Both the position numbers and the translations under genes were made by a program. The notes beneath the pieces were generated by a model that searched no databases, was not told the DNA's origin, and was given only the letters and a program-made list of their open reading frames with translations. From assembly GCA_905234765.1 (NCBI GenBank), contig CAJOIF010000012.1, positions 1 through 52,397 on the forward strand: 52,397 nucleotides of DNA, written 5' to 3'. Of the stretch, positions 7,375 through 15,603 are shown one piece after another. Source of the stretch: an uncultured Bacteroidales bacterium. Its GTDB lineage: Bacteria; Bacteroidota; Bacteroidia; Bacteroidales; F082. The stretch's first letter is position 1. Every line of letters starts with the position of its first letter.

Positions 7375-9288
7375 TTATTTGTCCAACTGGCTGAAGATAC
7401 TATTGTTGCTCTTGAACTCAGGCACGATGACTTTCATTTGGGCCACAATCTTCATCGGTTCGCAAGTCTCTAAGGCTTCGTGCAGTTTGATTAGCATGGT
7501 GTCCACATCTGCAGCCTCGTATTTTCTTACGATGGCGTGCATGATCTTCTCGTTGTCGGTCTTGATGGTGTTCTCTTCGTTGGCTAACACCTCTTCATAA
7601 AGCTTTTCGCCAGGACGCAAACCTGTTTCAATAATTTCAATGTCAGGTCGGTGGGCCAATTGACGCATCTTCTCGGCCAGATCCCAAATCTTGACCTTCT
7701 CGCCCATGTCGAAGACGAAAATGTCGCCGCCTTCGCCGATAGAACCAGCTTCAAGGACGAGGCTACAGGCTTCGGGGATGGTCATGAAATAGCGGGTGAT
7801 GCGCCTGTCGGTGACGGTAATGGGACCGCCTTGTGCAATCTGCTTGCGGAACAACGGTACCACTGAGCCGTTTGAACCCAGCACATTGCCAAATCTCGTG
7901 GTGATAAACTTGGTTGCGCCTTGTCGGCTCTGCGTATAAATCTCGGCGATGCGCTTGGTGGCACCCATGACATTGGTCGGATTGACGGCCTTGTCGGTCG
8001 AAATCATAACGAACTTCTCCACACCGAATTCGATAGCAAGGTCGGCTACAAGTTTGGTGCCGAACACGTTGACAAACACGGCTTCGTAAGCGTTCTCCTC
8101 CATGAAAGGCACATGCTTGTAGGCAGCGGCATGGAACACCACTTGCGGATGGTACATCTCAAAGACTTCCCTCATGCGGATAGGGTCTTTCACGTTGGTG
8201 ATGACAAAGGCCATGCGGTCTTTCATCTCCTTGAAATCCTCAGTGTTGTTCATCTCGAACTGGAAATCGTACATCGGCGACTCGGCCTGGTCGAGCATGA
8301 TAAGCTTGGATGGATTATAGTACATTACCTGACGGCAAATCTCGCTACCAATGGAGCCTGCAGCACCCGTGACGAGCACTACTTTGTTGTTGATTTCGCG
8401 GATAACGTTGCTCTTGCCTAAGATGATAGGTTTACGGCCTAGTAAGTCTTCAATCTTGATATCTTGAATCTGGTTGGACGAAATCTTGCCGTTTACCCAT
8501 TTGTCGAAAGACGGGATGGATTTCACGTCTAGATTCAATGCAAGACCTTGTTCGATGATTTCCTTGTTACGCTCTTCCGAGAGGCTGGGAATGGCCACAA
8601 TCATGGCCTCAATACTGAGTTTTTTGATAAATTCAGGAGTCATAGCCTCTTTAGGAGAGTAGATTTTTATGGTATTAATTTGCGTATTGACACGTTTCGG
8701 ATCGTCGTCAACAAAAGCCTTGATTCTAAATTTCGAGTTGGTATCTTGGCTCAGCGTGCGCATCAGCATCGTTCCTCCATCGCCTGCGCCATAGATGATC
8801 GTATTCATTTTTTCGCCCGAGTTCTTGTATACCTCGTTGTACAAACGCCGAATGGCAAAACGCATGATGATCATTAACACCAAAGTGATGAGGAAGTGGT
8901 AGATGATGGTTGCGTAACGAGGGTAGAAACTGGTGCTTAGGTTGGGCCATTTCCAGCTAATGAGGAATTTGCTGATGATTAGGACCGCTACGGCGGCGGA
9001 ACAGGCATAGATGATCTTTCGGATGTCATTGAAGCCCGAGTAGCGAAGCATTCCGTCGTAGGTTTTGCTGATGAGGAAAGTGATGAGATAGAAAACAGGG
9101 ATAATCCAAATGCAGTCCCAGTCAAAGAGTGCATCGTGGAAGTTTCTGAAGTACAATAAGAAAAGAGATATGATATAAGCTAGGACAACGATAATCATAT
9201 CAACAGCCAGAATCCATATTCGTGGCAATGTATTGCTTTTGTGTTTTCCGAAAACGAAATCACAAAAATGTTTGATCATTTTCCACAT
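7375..9288 (-). CDS. Membrane-bound UDP-sugar 4,6-dehydratase/epimerase (WbpM/CapD/PglF family)
   Basis: An inner-membrane nucleotide-sugar dehydratase that begins the path to 6-deoxy amino sugars, such as bacillosamine or QuiNAc-type sugars, for capsule or protein glycans. Four membrane helices fill residues 1-130; a Rossmann-like domain (GAGDGGTMLMRTL, about 167-179) follows; and the catalytic SDR domain starts with VTGAAGSIGSEICRQ (about 307-321) and has TDKAVNPTNVMGATKR (about 431-446). GLRPGEKLYEE near the end is usual. Length 637 matches WbpM-like enzymes. Many family members replace the SDR YxxxK tyrosine with Met, and the MGATK here fits. It heads a minus-strand series with the FAD oxidase 6 nt downstream. 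Confidence 0.93.
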   Translation of the reverse strand: MWKMIKHFCDFVFGKHKSNTLPRIWILAVDMIIVVLAYIISLFLLYFRNFHDALFDWDCIWIIPVFYLITFLISKTYDGMLRYSGFNDIRKIIYACSAAVAVLIISKFLISWKWPNLSTSFYPRYATIIYHFLITLVLMIIMRFAIRRLYNEVYKNSGEKMNTIIYGAGDGGTMLMRTLSQDTNSKFRIKAFVDDDPKRVNTQINTIKIYSPKEAMTPEFIKKLSIEAMIVAIPSLSEERNKEIIEQGLALNLDVKSIPSFDKWVNGKISSNQIQDIKIEDLLGRKPIILGKSNVIREINNKVVLVTGAAGSIGSEICRQVMYYNPSKLIMLDQAESPMYDFQFEMNNTEDFKEMKDRMAFVITNVKDPIRMREVFEMYHPQVVFHAAAYKHVPFMEENAYEAVFVNVFGTKLVADLAIEFGVEKFVMISTDKAVNPTNVMGATKRIAEIYTQSRQGATKFITTRFGNVLGSNGSVVPLFRKQIAQGGPITVTDRRITRYFMTIPEACSLVLEAGSIGEGGDIFVFDMGEKVKIWDLAEKMRQLAHRPDIEIIETGLRPGEKLYEEVLANEENTIKTDNEKIMHAIVRKYEAADVDTMLIKLHEALETCEPMKIVAQMKVIVPEFKSNNSIFSQLDK

Positions 9289-9337
9289 AGTAAAATGTCT
9301 TTAAAACCTGCAATAATACGACTATTTTCCGAATACT

Positions 9338-9661
9338 TCAAAATATTTTTTCCATTAGATGCCATTTCCCCGTTGAAGGCAGGTTGGGGTCGGCACCCTG
9401 ACACTGAGCGACATAGGCCTCCCATTCAGCTTGACGAGGCAAGGTGGCCAGTCGTGCCATATCACGTTCCCAGTCGAAATCATCTATAGTGTCACAAATC
9501 ATAAACACTTGGTTTTCAAATCGGTAAATCTGCATATCAAGGATCCCAACTTGGCGTTGACCTTCAATCACCTCGGACCACACATGGGCGTGGAGTTCGC
9601 AGTATTTTTTGATGAGTTCAGGGTCGTTGACGAGTTCGAGGGTTTGGCAGTATCTTTTCAT
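9338..9661 (-). CDS. L-rhamnose/L-fucose mutarotase family protein
   Basis: A small (107-residue) cytoplasmic dimeric ferredoxin-like enzyme that interconverts alpha and beta forms of a deoxyhexose. The order MKRYCQTLELVNDPELIKKYCELHAHVWSEV, then GILDMQIYRFENQVFMICDT and a C-terminal W-rich part (EWEAYV...GKWHLMEKIF), matches the RhaM family, including the conserved His in HAHVW. Its ATG overlaps the stop of the L-fucose permease by 4 nt (ATGA), so the two are coupled. With fucP beside it, L-fucose rather than L-rhamnose is the likelier natural substrate; that is inference from context. Confidence 0.9.
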   Translation of the reverse strand: MKRYCQTLELVNDPELIKKYCELHAHVWSEVIEGQRQVGILDMQIYRFENQVFMICDTIDDFDWERDMARLATLPRQAEWEAYVAQCQGADPNLPSTGKWHLMEKIF

Positions 9662-10950
9662 TTTTTCTCAGTTTTAGTGATGAACAAGCCGTAAAAAACG
9701 ATGACGACAAAGCATATTAAGGGCAAAACGAAACTCAGATTCACCGAAGCGATGCTCCCCATGCCATTGCCGTCGATGATGCGTGCCTGCAGTGGAGGCA
9801 ATACCGAGCCGCCTAAAATGGCCATAATGAGTCCTGCCGCACCCAGTTTGGCATCTTCACCCATGTCGGTCAAGGCGATGCCATAGATGGTGGGGAACAT
9901 CAAGCTCATGCAGGCCGAGACCGCCACCAGACAATACATTCCTATTCTACCATCAAAGAAAATGACACCAAGCACCAATATGGCACCTGCAATGCCCAAA
10001 TAAGTCAATAGTTTGGACGGATGGATATACTTTAGCAGGACGGTGCAGATGAAACGGCTCACGCAGAAGATAGCCATAGCCACGATGTTATAGCGTTGCG
10101 AGAGCACCTCGGCGGCTTGTTCGGTCATGCCTTCGTTCATGAAGACGCGAGTGCCGTATTGGATGATGAAGGTCCAGCACATGATTTGCACACCGACATA
10201 GAAAAACTGCGCCACCACGCCGTAACGATAGGATTTGTTTTGCCATAAGCGCTTCAAGGTCGGACCAAACTTTTGGTTGTTTGTCTCTTCTGACTTGGCT
10301 TGCTTTTTCACCAATAGCAAGATAACGAGAAAGAAAAACACCAAGACCGCTCCGATGATGACATACGGACGGCTCAACACAGCGAGGTCAGCATTCTTGA
10401 CGGCTTCAAATTGGTCTTCGGGCAACAAGGCACGTTCCTCGGTACTCAATGGGTTGAGTTTGGCTTGGATGAACTGCATCGCCACAAACATGCCTGCCAA
10501 AGAACCAATGGGATTAAAAGCCTGGGCGAGGTTGAGACGGCGTGTGGCGGTGTCCTTGCTGCCCATCGAGAGGATATAGGGATTGGCCGTCGTCTCCAGG
10601 AACGAAAGTCCGCAAGTCAGCACGAAATAAGCGATGAGGAAAGGATAATAGTTGCCCGTTGCCTTGGCGGGGATGAACATTAAGGCACCGATGGCATAGA
10701 GTCCGAGTCCCATCAATAATCCCGCTTTGTAGGAAAACTTGCGCACAAACAATGCCGCAGGCAAGGCCATGCAGAAATAACCGCCATAAAAGGCTAATTG
10801 CACCAAGGCGCCGTCGGTGACGCTCATGCGGAAGATCTTGGAGAAGGCCTTCACCATGGGGTTGGTGATGTCGTTGGCGAAGCCCCATAGGGCGAAGCAG
10901 CAGGTCACCAAAATGAAAGTGATGAGATATTTTTTTTCGATTAGTTTCAT
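9658..10950 (-). CDS. fucP: L-fucose:proton symporter (MFS permease)
   Basis: Inner-membrane carrier bringing L-fucose into the cell with protons. Twelve hydrophobic segments span its 430 residues, and the FucP-type features are present: LWGFANDITNPMVKAF (about 22-37), a GLSFLETTANPYI motif (about 113-125) and an RRLNLAQAFNPIGS segment (about 136-149). MFPTIYGIALTDMG in the C-half is also typical. It lies between a nucleotidyltransferase-GHMP kinase fusion upstream and a mutarotase overlapping its 3' end. This set suggests uptake, anomer exchange and activation of a free sugar for glycan use rather than catabolism, because no isomerase, kinase or aldolase of fucose breakdown is present. Confidence 0.95.
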   Translation of the reverse strand: MKLIEKKYLITFILVTCCFALWGFANDITNPMVKAFSKIFRMSVTDGALVQLAFYGGYFCMALPAALFVRKFSYKAGLLMGLGLYAIGALMFIPAKATGNYYPFLIAYFVLTCGLSFLETTANPYILSMGSKDTATRRLNLAQAFNPIGSLAGMFVAMQFIQAKLNPLSTEERALLPEDQFEAVKNADLAVLSRPYVIIGAVLVFFFLVILLLVKKQAKSEETNNQKFGPTLKRLWQNKSYRYGVVAQFFYVGVQIMCWTFIIQYGTRVFMNEGMTEQAAEVLSQRYNIVAMAIFCVSRFICTVLLKYIHPSKLLTYLGIAGAILVLGVIFFDGRIGMYCLVAVSACMSLMFPTIYGIALTDMGEDAKLGAAGLIMAILGGSVLPPLQARIIDGNGMGSIASVNLSFVLPLICFVVIVFYGLFITKTEKK

Positions 10951-10957
10951 GCTATAA

Positions 10958-11009
10958 AGTTTAGAGTTCAGAGTTTAGAGTAGTTTAGAGTTTAGAGTTG
11001 AAAGTTGAG
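10958..11009. repeat. Heptanucleotide direct-repeat array
   Basis: Seven head-to-tail heptamers (four AGTTTAG, plus AGTTCAG, AGTTGAA and AGTTGAG), with one extra AGT after the third, fill the gap between the kinase fusion stop (11011) and the fucP start (10950). The array covers nearly all of the 60-bp leader of fucP, so unit-number change could alter the spacing between these genes. Confidence 0.8.
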
Positions 11010-11010
11010 G

Positions 11011-12177
11011 TTATCTTCGGATGGTTAGTTTTATCGCTTCGGGATGGTTTGTGCAAAAAGTTGCGCTTTCGGTAACGACGCAGGCGAGATAGCCGCCGCC
11101 ACCGGCACCAGGCATCTTCCACGCGAGTACGTCGTCCATCGCCGAGTATTGGTCGATATACGATTGCACCGACCCTTGTATCATACCAGGGAACATTGCG
11201 GTTTGGGCGTTGAAAGAAGCTTTGTATGCAGCTGCAAAACCCTCTAAATCCATATTCATTATGGCTTTCCAGCAGTCGTCGGCGGCCTCTGCCAAAGCCT
11301 TGACTTTAGACTCAGTGATATCCTTGCCTTCCACCACCGAACACCCTGGACGGCGCGGCTCCATGGGTATCATGATGAGATGGCTTTCGAGCCATTTTAG
11401 GATTGTCTCGTCTTGGCAGATCTCTATCTTCAGTGGCCAGTAAAACTTGTCATAGTAATGTCTTACTAAGCCGGGCATGCAAATGCCGATGCTGTCCTGC
11501 GCCCCGCTGATGATGCCGTCGCTGCGTTCGGGGTCGTTCTCGAAGCAAAAGACGAGTTTTGCAAGGGTTTCGGGATCCATGTCGGGCAGGTGCATGGGCC
11601 ATATTTTCTTAATCATGTTGCGCGTCGAGGTAGATAAGCCACAACGTTCACGCACCTCGAAGGTGGGTTCCAACGAGATGGTGATGGCCCAACCAGGGGC
11701 AAAGCATGACACATATGGTTGGTCGATCCACGTGCCGGCAAGGTCTAATCGAGTGGGAATCTGACAGAGGTCTTGTTTCAAGGCCGTTGACGAACGCGCC
11801 TCCAAGCCAGCAGAAGGTGTGCGTTGCAGCACCACATATTCGATGCCGCGCTCCTCACAAAACCGCTGTTTTGTTTCAGAAGCACCATCCTCGTTGACCA
11901 CAAAAACGTCGGGTTTCAGCCTGTCGACGGTACCAACAAAGTCCATTACACCGTCGCCGTCGTTGATAAAGGCATCCTTCACGTAGCGAATGGCTTTCAC
12001 CATGAAGAGACGTTCCTGCTCGGGGTAAAGCGTCTTATGGTTCTTATAATGCAATATGGTTTGGTCGGAGCCGATGCCGACATAAAGGTCGCCAAATTGC
12101 GCCGCCTGCCTGAAAAACTCGACATGACCACTATGCAACAAATCATAACAGCCCGAGACGAATACTTTTTTGGTCAT
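11011..12177 (-). CDS. Nucleotidyltransferase-GHMP kinase fusion (candidate sugar kinase/NDP-sugar synthase)
   Basis: A 388-residue two-domain protein. Residues 1-140 form a cytidylyltransferase-like domain with GCYDLLHSGHVEFF (HxGH motif) and GIGSDQT. From about 145 a GHMP-kinase domain follows: PTRLDLAGTWIDQPYV (substrate loop), GLSTSTRN (a phosphate loop of unusual composition), SGAQDSIGI (the QD motif of heptose/fucose kinases) and PGAGGGGYLACVV (C-terminal glycine loop). One protein could thus phosphorylate a sugar and couple it to a nucleotide, as Fkp does for L-fucose in Bacteroides, although Fkp is much larger and differently built. The fucP and mutarotase genes downstream support this idea. 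The start at 12177 gives the domain its normal N-terminus; an open extension to 12258 enters the SprT gene. Enzyme activity is inferred only. Confidence 0.85.
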   Translation of the reverse strand: MTKKVFVSGCYDLLHSGHVEFFRQAAQFGDLYVGIGSDQTILHYKNHKTLYPEQERLFMVKAIRYVKDAFINDGDGVMDFVGTVDRLKPDVFVVNEDGASETKQRFCEERGIEYVVLQRTPSAGLEARSSTALKQDLCQIPTRLDLAGTWIDQPYVSCFAPGWAITISLEPTFEVRERCGLSTSTRNMIKKIWPMHLPDMDPETLAKLVFCFENDPERSDGIISGAQDSIGICMPGLVRHYYDKFYWPLKIEICQDETILKWLESHLIMIPMEPRRPGCSVVEGKDITESKVKALAEAADDCWKAIMNMDLEGFAAAYKASFNAQTAMFPGMIQGSVQSYIDQYSAMDDVLAWKMPGAGGGGYLACVVTESATFCTNHPEAIKLTIRR

Positions 12178-12193
12178 ATTTTGGATTTTGGCG

Positions 12194-12221
12194 CAAAGAT
12201 AGTGAATTGTTTTGTTTACAA
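12194..12221 (-). promoter_or_regulatory. Possible promoter for the kinase fusion-fucP-mutarotase genes
   Basis: On the minus strand TATCTTTG (12194-12201) is preceded by TTG (12219-12221) at 17 bp, shorter than the usual 19. It lies in the 38-bp gap before the fusion gene start at 12177 and would give a very short leader. Confidence 0.5.
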
Positions 12222-12833
12222 CGCTTTCGCTTCTGCCAAAGCCGACACAAAATACCAACGGCCATTACTTTCACAATAGCATTTGTAGCGGGTGCGTTGC
12301 CTCTCCCCTTTTTGGAAAACAAGTCCGTTGTGCAAGGTGAATCTTGCACCGTCAGGCAGACTTTCTACGGTCGTTACCGTGGTTGTGTTTTTGTCGTATT
12401 GGCGCAGCACGCGTTGCAGGTTTTGGTCGGCGGTGCTGCTGGCCTTGATGTGTTGCAGATGTTTTTTCAGTGCCTCGATCACATCTTGTGGAAAGATGTT
12501 TTCGGTCAAAAAAGGTTGTAACAAAAACGCAAATTGTCTTTGCCATTCTGGTCCGTGGGGTTGCACCCTTCTTGAGCCGTATTGTTGATACACGTCATAA
12601 TGCGCCACTTCATGGACGTAGGTGATAAGCATCTGGTAAGGATTCAAGTCATAATTGAGGGTAATGGCACAGATGCCGTTCTTGGTCCTTGGGGGGCGGA
12701 AATCACCCAGCTTGGAGTTGCGAGGTCGCTTGAAGTGCAGTTTGAAACGACGTTGGGAATAGACCTCTCCCACCATTGCTACCGATGCTTCGGGGAAATA
12801 GCGTTTCAGCAGTTCCAGTTCCTCAGATTTCAT
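12216..12833 (-). CDS. SprT-like zinc metalloprotease domain protein
   Basis: A cytoplasmic protein of 205 residues with the SprT-type zincin motif HEVAHYDVYQQYG (about 74-86): HExxH gives two zinc ligands and the catalytic Glu, and a third His probably lies in PHGPEWQR (about 93-100). RPPRTKNGICAITLNYDLN upstream of the helix is usual for SprT domains. The C-terminal third (from about 165) looks like the family's small zinc-ribbon region, with YKCYCESNGRWYF holding only two Cys, so the ribbon is degenerate. Its ATG lies 11 nt inside the end of the small lipoprotein gene upstream, so it is probably co-translated with the EnvC-like block. The role (protein quality control or DNA-protein crosslink repair) is not settled by the sequence. 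Confidence 0.88.
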   Translation of the reverse strand: MKSEELELLKRYFPEASVAMVGEVYSQRRFKLHFKRPRNSKLGDFRPPRTKNGICAITLNYDLNPYQMLITYVHEVAHYDVYQQYGSRRVQPHGPEWQRQFAFLLQPFLTENIFPQDVIEALKKHLQHIKASSTADQNLQRVLRQYDKNTTTVTTVESLPDGARFTLHNGLVFQKGERQRTRYKCYCESNGRWYFVSALAEAKAL

Positions 12834-13002
12834 CGTTGTGCAACAGTTCGTATTCCAAGGTTTCTTGTGGCATATAACTCCATTTGGTGCAGGTGTTGCA
12901 ATGGCGTGGTGTGCGCCTGCGACCAGGCACTTCCTTGGTCTTACAAGACGAGGCCAGGAGCGTTAAGCCTAACAAAAGCAATATCAATAATTTGTTTCTC
13001 AT
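12823..13002 (-). CDS. Small lipoprotein with CxxC motif
   Basis: A predicted 59-residue lipoprotein I cannot assign to a named family. MRNKLLILLLLGLTLLASSC is a lipoprotein signal with lipidated Cys at 20. The mature part is only about 40 residues, with a basic stretch PGRRRTPRHC, a CNTC motif and an acidic tail ELLHNDEI. The start at 13002 is favoured by a 4-nt ATGA overlap with the EnvC-like gene stop; an alternative start at 13014 would add MVIE. Its end overlaps the SprT gene start by 11 nt. The CxxC could bind metal or form a disulfide in the periplasm. The chain of overlaps suggests a role linked to cell-wall hydrolysis or envelope maintenance. Confidence 0.72.
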   Translation of the reverse strand: MRNKLLILLLLGLTLLASSCKTKEVPGRRRTPRHCNTCTKWSYMPQETLEYELLHNDEI

Positions 13003-14276
13003 TTCGATAACCAATTTGCCGGGTCTTGTCGGTTTTGTTCTTTGAGGAGTTCGAAGTGCAGTTCGGTCTTGTTCTCGGTCTTGTTGGTGTGGACCGTTCC
13101 CAGGTTTTGTTTGGTCTTCACCTTGTCGCCGCGTTTCACCGTGACGTTTTCGAGGTTGGAATACACCGTAAAATACTCGCCATGGCGTAGGATGACAACA
13201 GTATTGGCACCTGTCAGTTTGGTGACGCTGGCCACCTCGCCGTCGAAGACGGCACGAGCTTTGGCGCCATCGGTTGTCGCAATGTCGATGCCGTTGTTGG
13301 TCACGGTGACTTTATCGGAGACCACCGAGGTATGTCTGCCATAGGACGAAGAGATCACGCCGCGTTCCACAGGCCAGGGGAGTTTGCCTTTGTTGTTGAC
13401 GAAGTTGGACGACAGTGTTTTTTCTGCCGGTGTCAGTGCCATGCCTTTTTCTTTCGGGGCGGGTGCCGTGGTTTTGCCTTGGTTGTTGTTTCTGGCAGCC
13501 TCTTCCTTTCGTCTTCTCTCAGCTTCCTCGTTGGCTTTCCTGATTTCCTCGGCGATGATGTCGTCGATGGCCTTTTGTAGTTGTTGCGCTTGTTTTTGCT
13601 TGTTTTGGATGTCTTGCTGGATGCTGCCTTCTTTCTTCTTGAGTTGGGCCACCTGTCTGTTAAGCTCTTCCTTTTCTTTTCTCAAGGCCTCCTGTTGCTC
13701 TTTTTCCTCTTTCAGCATGGCGGCTTGTTCCTCGCGGGCTTGTTGGCTGGCTTCCACAACGCTGCTGATTTCCCTTTCCGTGTTTGCGATCTGGTCCATC
13801 TTCAGTTTTCTGGCATCGCTGAATTCGCGTATATAACGTAGCCTACGGAACGCCTGGTTGAAGTCTTTTGAAGCAAAAACAAAGCTAATGAGGTTGTAAT
13901 GGCTTCGGTTTTTGTTGGCGAAGACAATCATCTTCGCATATTCCTTCTGCAGCTGGCTGAGGTTGGAATTGAGGGTTTTGATGTTGCTTTGTCCTGTGTT
14001 GATTTCCTCGTCAAGGACGGCAATTTGTTCGTTATAGGCCCTGATAAGTTGTTCGCGCTGCTTGATTTTCTTTTCAAGGATGGCCACCTCGTTGAGGGTC
14101 ATCTCCTTGTCCTTGGTGGTTTTTTTCAACAGTTGGTTGGCGGTTGAAATCTCCTTCTGCAACGCATTGATTTCAGTCTGCAGTTGTTGCTTGGTCTTGC
14201 CTTTTGTTTTTTGTGCAAACGAAGGGCTGACTAATGCCAACAGCAATAAAACCAATATGATTTGTAGTTTCCTCAT
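12999..14276 (-). CDS. EnvC-like murein hydrolase activator (degenerate M23/LytM domain)
   Basis: An exported 425-residue protein: a signal peptide (MRKLQIILVLLLLALVSPSFAQ), a long coiled coil (about 25-255, rich in E, K and Q), a proline/alanine linker and a C-terminal LytM fold (about 300-425). The zinc ligands are altered: where active M23 enzymes have HxGxD it has NNGIDI, and where they have HxH it has ELH (TELHFEL). Such loss is the mark of EnvC, which does not cut peptidoglycan but activates amidases during cell division. The gene overlaps by 4 nt (ATGA) both the DUF4292 gene upstream and the small lipoprotein downstream. No amidase gene is in the window. Confidence 0.9.
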   Translation of the reverse strand: MRKLQIILVLLLLALVSPSFAQKTKGKTKQQLQTEINALQKEISTANQLLKKTTKDKEMTLNEVAILEKKIKQREQLIRAYNEQIAVLDEEINTGQSNIKTLNSNLSQLQKEYAKMIVFANKNRSHYNLISFVFASKDFNQAFRRLRYIREFSDARKLKMDQIANTEREISSVVEASQQAREEQAAMLKEEKEQQEALRKEKEELNRQVAQLKKKEGSIQQDIQNKQKQAQQLQKAIDDIIAEEIRKANEEAERRRKEEAARNNNQGKTTAPAPKEKGMALTPAEKTLSSNFVNNKGKLPWPVERGVISSSYGRHTSVVSDKVTVTNNGIDIATTDGAKARAVFDGEVASVTKLTGANTVVILRHGEYFTVYSNLENVTVKRGDKVKTKQNLGTVHTNKTENKTELHFELLKEQNRQDPANWLSK

Positions 14277-14824
14277 TTCTTTTTCGTCAGGTAGATGCGT
14301 TCCATCTTATCGGTGATTTTCAATGGAAAGTCGTTTTGTTCGTCGAGTTTGATTTTGTGGTACCGAACCCTTGCTTCGATTTTCCCAAATTTGAAGTTTT
14401 TTAATAGCACCGTTTGGTTTTCAACGGGCGGAACGCATTCGTTATTGTCCAGGAGCATGGTTTGCACCCAAGGTAAGCTTATGGGCATTCCTAGGTGCTT
14501 GGCGAGGCTGTCCAAAGGCTCTGCCAAATAGGTCTTCTCTATCCGGTTGATTACCCAAGCGGAGTCGGCGCTGACTTTGATCCTCGCCACTTCGACGCCC
14601 ATGGCGGCGGTCACGCTGAGCCAGACGATGCTGTCCCTGCGCATCCTCAGCTGTCCCGACAATTCACTTACAGCCATACTGTTGCCTTCTACGTCAATGT
14701 CGACTTTTGAACTGAGCCATTCGTATGTCGAAGGAGGTGTTGGCGCAACGGTTTTCTTGTGCGAGGCACAAGACATTGTTGCCAACAGCAGGGTCAGAAA
14801 CGCTATTTTTGTTAGGGTCTTCAC
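14273..14824 (-). CDS. DUF4292 lipoprotein
   Basis: A predicted outer-membrane or periplasmic lipoprotein of Bacteroidota (DUF4292, LolB/LolA-like beta fold). The signal KTLTKIAFLTLLLATMSC ends at a lipidated Cys; the mature part has SKVDIDVEGNSMAVSELSGQLRMRRDSIVWLSVTA (in shorter pieces) and the typical GVEVARIKVSADSAWVINR segment, then a C-terminal strand IYLTKKK. No ATG is available before the signal, so I chose GTG at 14824. A TTG at 14890 is also open but lies upstream of a likely promoter box (TATTTTTG, minus strand, 14865-14872). The gene shares ATGA with the EnvC-like gene. The DUF4292-EnvC pairing is common in Bacteroidota, to my knowledge. Confidence 0.83.
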   Translation of the reverse strand: MKTLTKIAFLTLLLATMSCASHKKTVAPTPPSTYEWLSSKVDIDVEGNSMAVSELSGQLRMRRDSIVWLSVTAAMGVEVARIKVSADSAWVINRIEKTYLAEPLDSLAKHLGMPISLPWVQTMLLDNNECVPPVENQTVLLKNFKFGKIEARVRYHKIKLDEQNDFPLKITDKMERIYLTKKK

Positions 14825-14926
14825 ACTGGAAATGCTTTCAATAATTGTTCCAATTATGGATGGACAAAAATAAAAAAAAACTTGAACCAAAGGTGTTGCA
14901 ACCTATTGTTTTAATGATGGTAGTTT

Positions 14927-15547
14927 TTAGAACTGGTGTTCATAGCCCAGACGCAATAGCCAGTTGATTTCCATGTAGCCCATCTTGATTTTGTCGGCTG
15001 GGGTGGAGTCAAATTGGTTTTCGGGTCCTTTTTCGAAGGCGCAGCCGAAGCTGGTGAGCAGGCCGATGCGCAGGTGGTCTTGGCGGTTGAGTTCGATGCG
15101 GCCGCCCAGTTCGAGGTTGGCCCCTACGAGGCCCAGTTCGTTGCTTTCCGGCATGTTGCCAAAGCCCTTTTCAATATAAGGTCCTGCAGCGGCATAAAAC
15201 CAGTTGTAGTCGAACTCTAAGCGGATGGGGAGACGGAGATAGTGGCCTTGAAGGAATGTCGAATGGTGCTGAATACCGTCACTATAGGTGGTATAGCCAG
15301 TGTTGATAAAGCGGAATTGGTAATCGAGGCCGACGAGCAACGACCAATTGTCGTTGAACCCTAACTTAGCGTCAGCTCCAATGGCACCCATGTAATGGTC
15401 AATGCGAGTGGCTGAAACACGCTCAGGGAAGCCACCCCAGCCTACTCCGGCGTGGGCGATAAGGGAGACGGGCTGCCTGCCGTACTGTGCGGCAGCGAAC
15501 AGCGGCATGAAGACCGCCAAGGCGATGATGATGATGTGTTTTTTCAT
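14927..15547 (-). CDS. Outer-membrane beta-barrel protein
   Basis: A 206-residue exported protein with signal peptide MKKHIIIIALAVFMPLFAAAQ. The mature part is a series of short amphipathic strands alternating aromatic and small residues (AHAGVGWGGF, WSLLVGLDYQFRF, LRLPIRLEFDYNWFYAAAGPYIEKGFG, LRIGLLTSFGCAF), ending in a terminal aromatic residue (LLRLGYEHQF) as barrel proteins do for Bam recognition. It fits the general porin/OmpX-like group; no specific substrate can be named. It stands alone between the Rhs-associated lipoprotein (57 bp upstream) and the DUF4292 gene. Confidence 0.83.
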   Translation of the reverse strand: MKKHIIIIALAVFMPLFAAAQYGRQPVSLIAHAGVGWGGFPERVSATRIDHYMGAIGADAKLGFNDNWSLLVGLDYQFRFINTGYTTYSDGIQHHSTFLQGHYLRLPIRLEFDYNWFYAAAGPYIEKGFGNMPESNELGLVGANLELGGRIELNRQDHLRIGLLTSFGCAFEKGPENQFDSTPADKIKMGYMEINWLLRLGYEHQF

Positions 15548-15603
15548 GATGATATTCTTTTGATGGTTATTCGTGTTGGTTGTGTGAATTCTTTTTGGGG
15601 TGT

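Noticed and set aside
13000..13350. Active M23 endopeptidase
   Set aside because: The zinc ligands are replaced (NNGID instead of HxGxD, and ELH instead of HxH), which fits an EnvC-type activator, not an enzyme.
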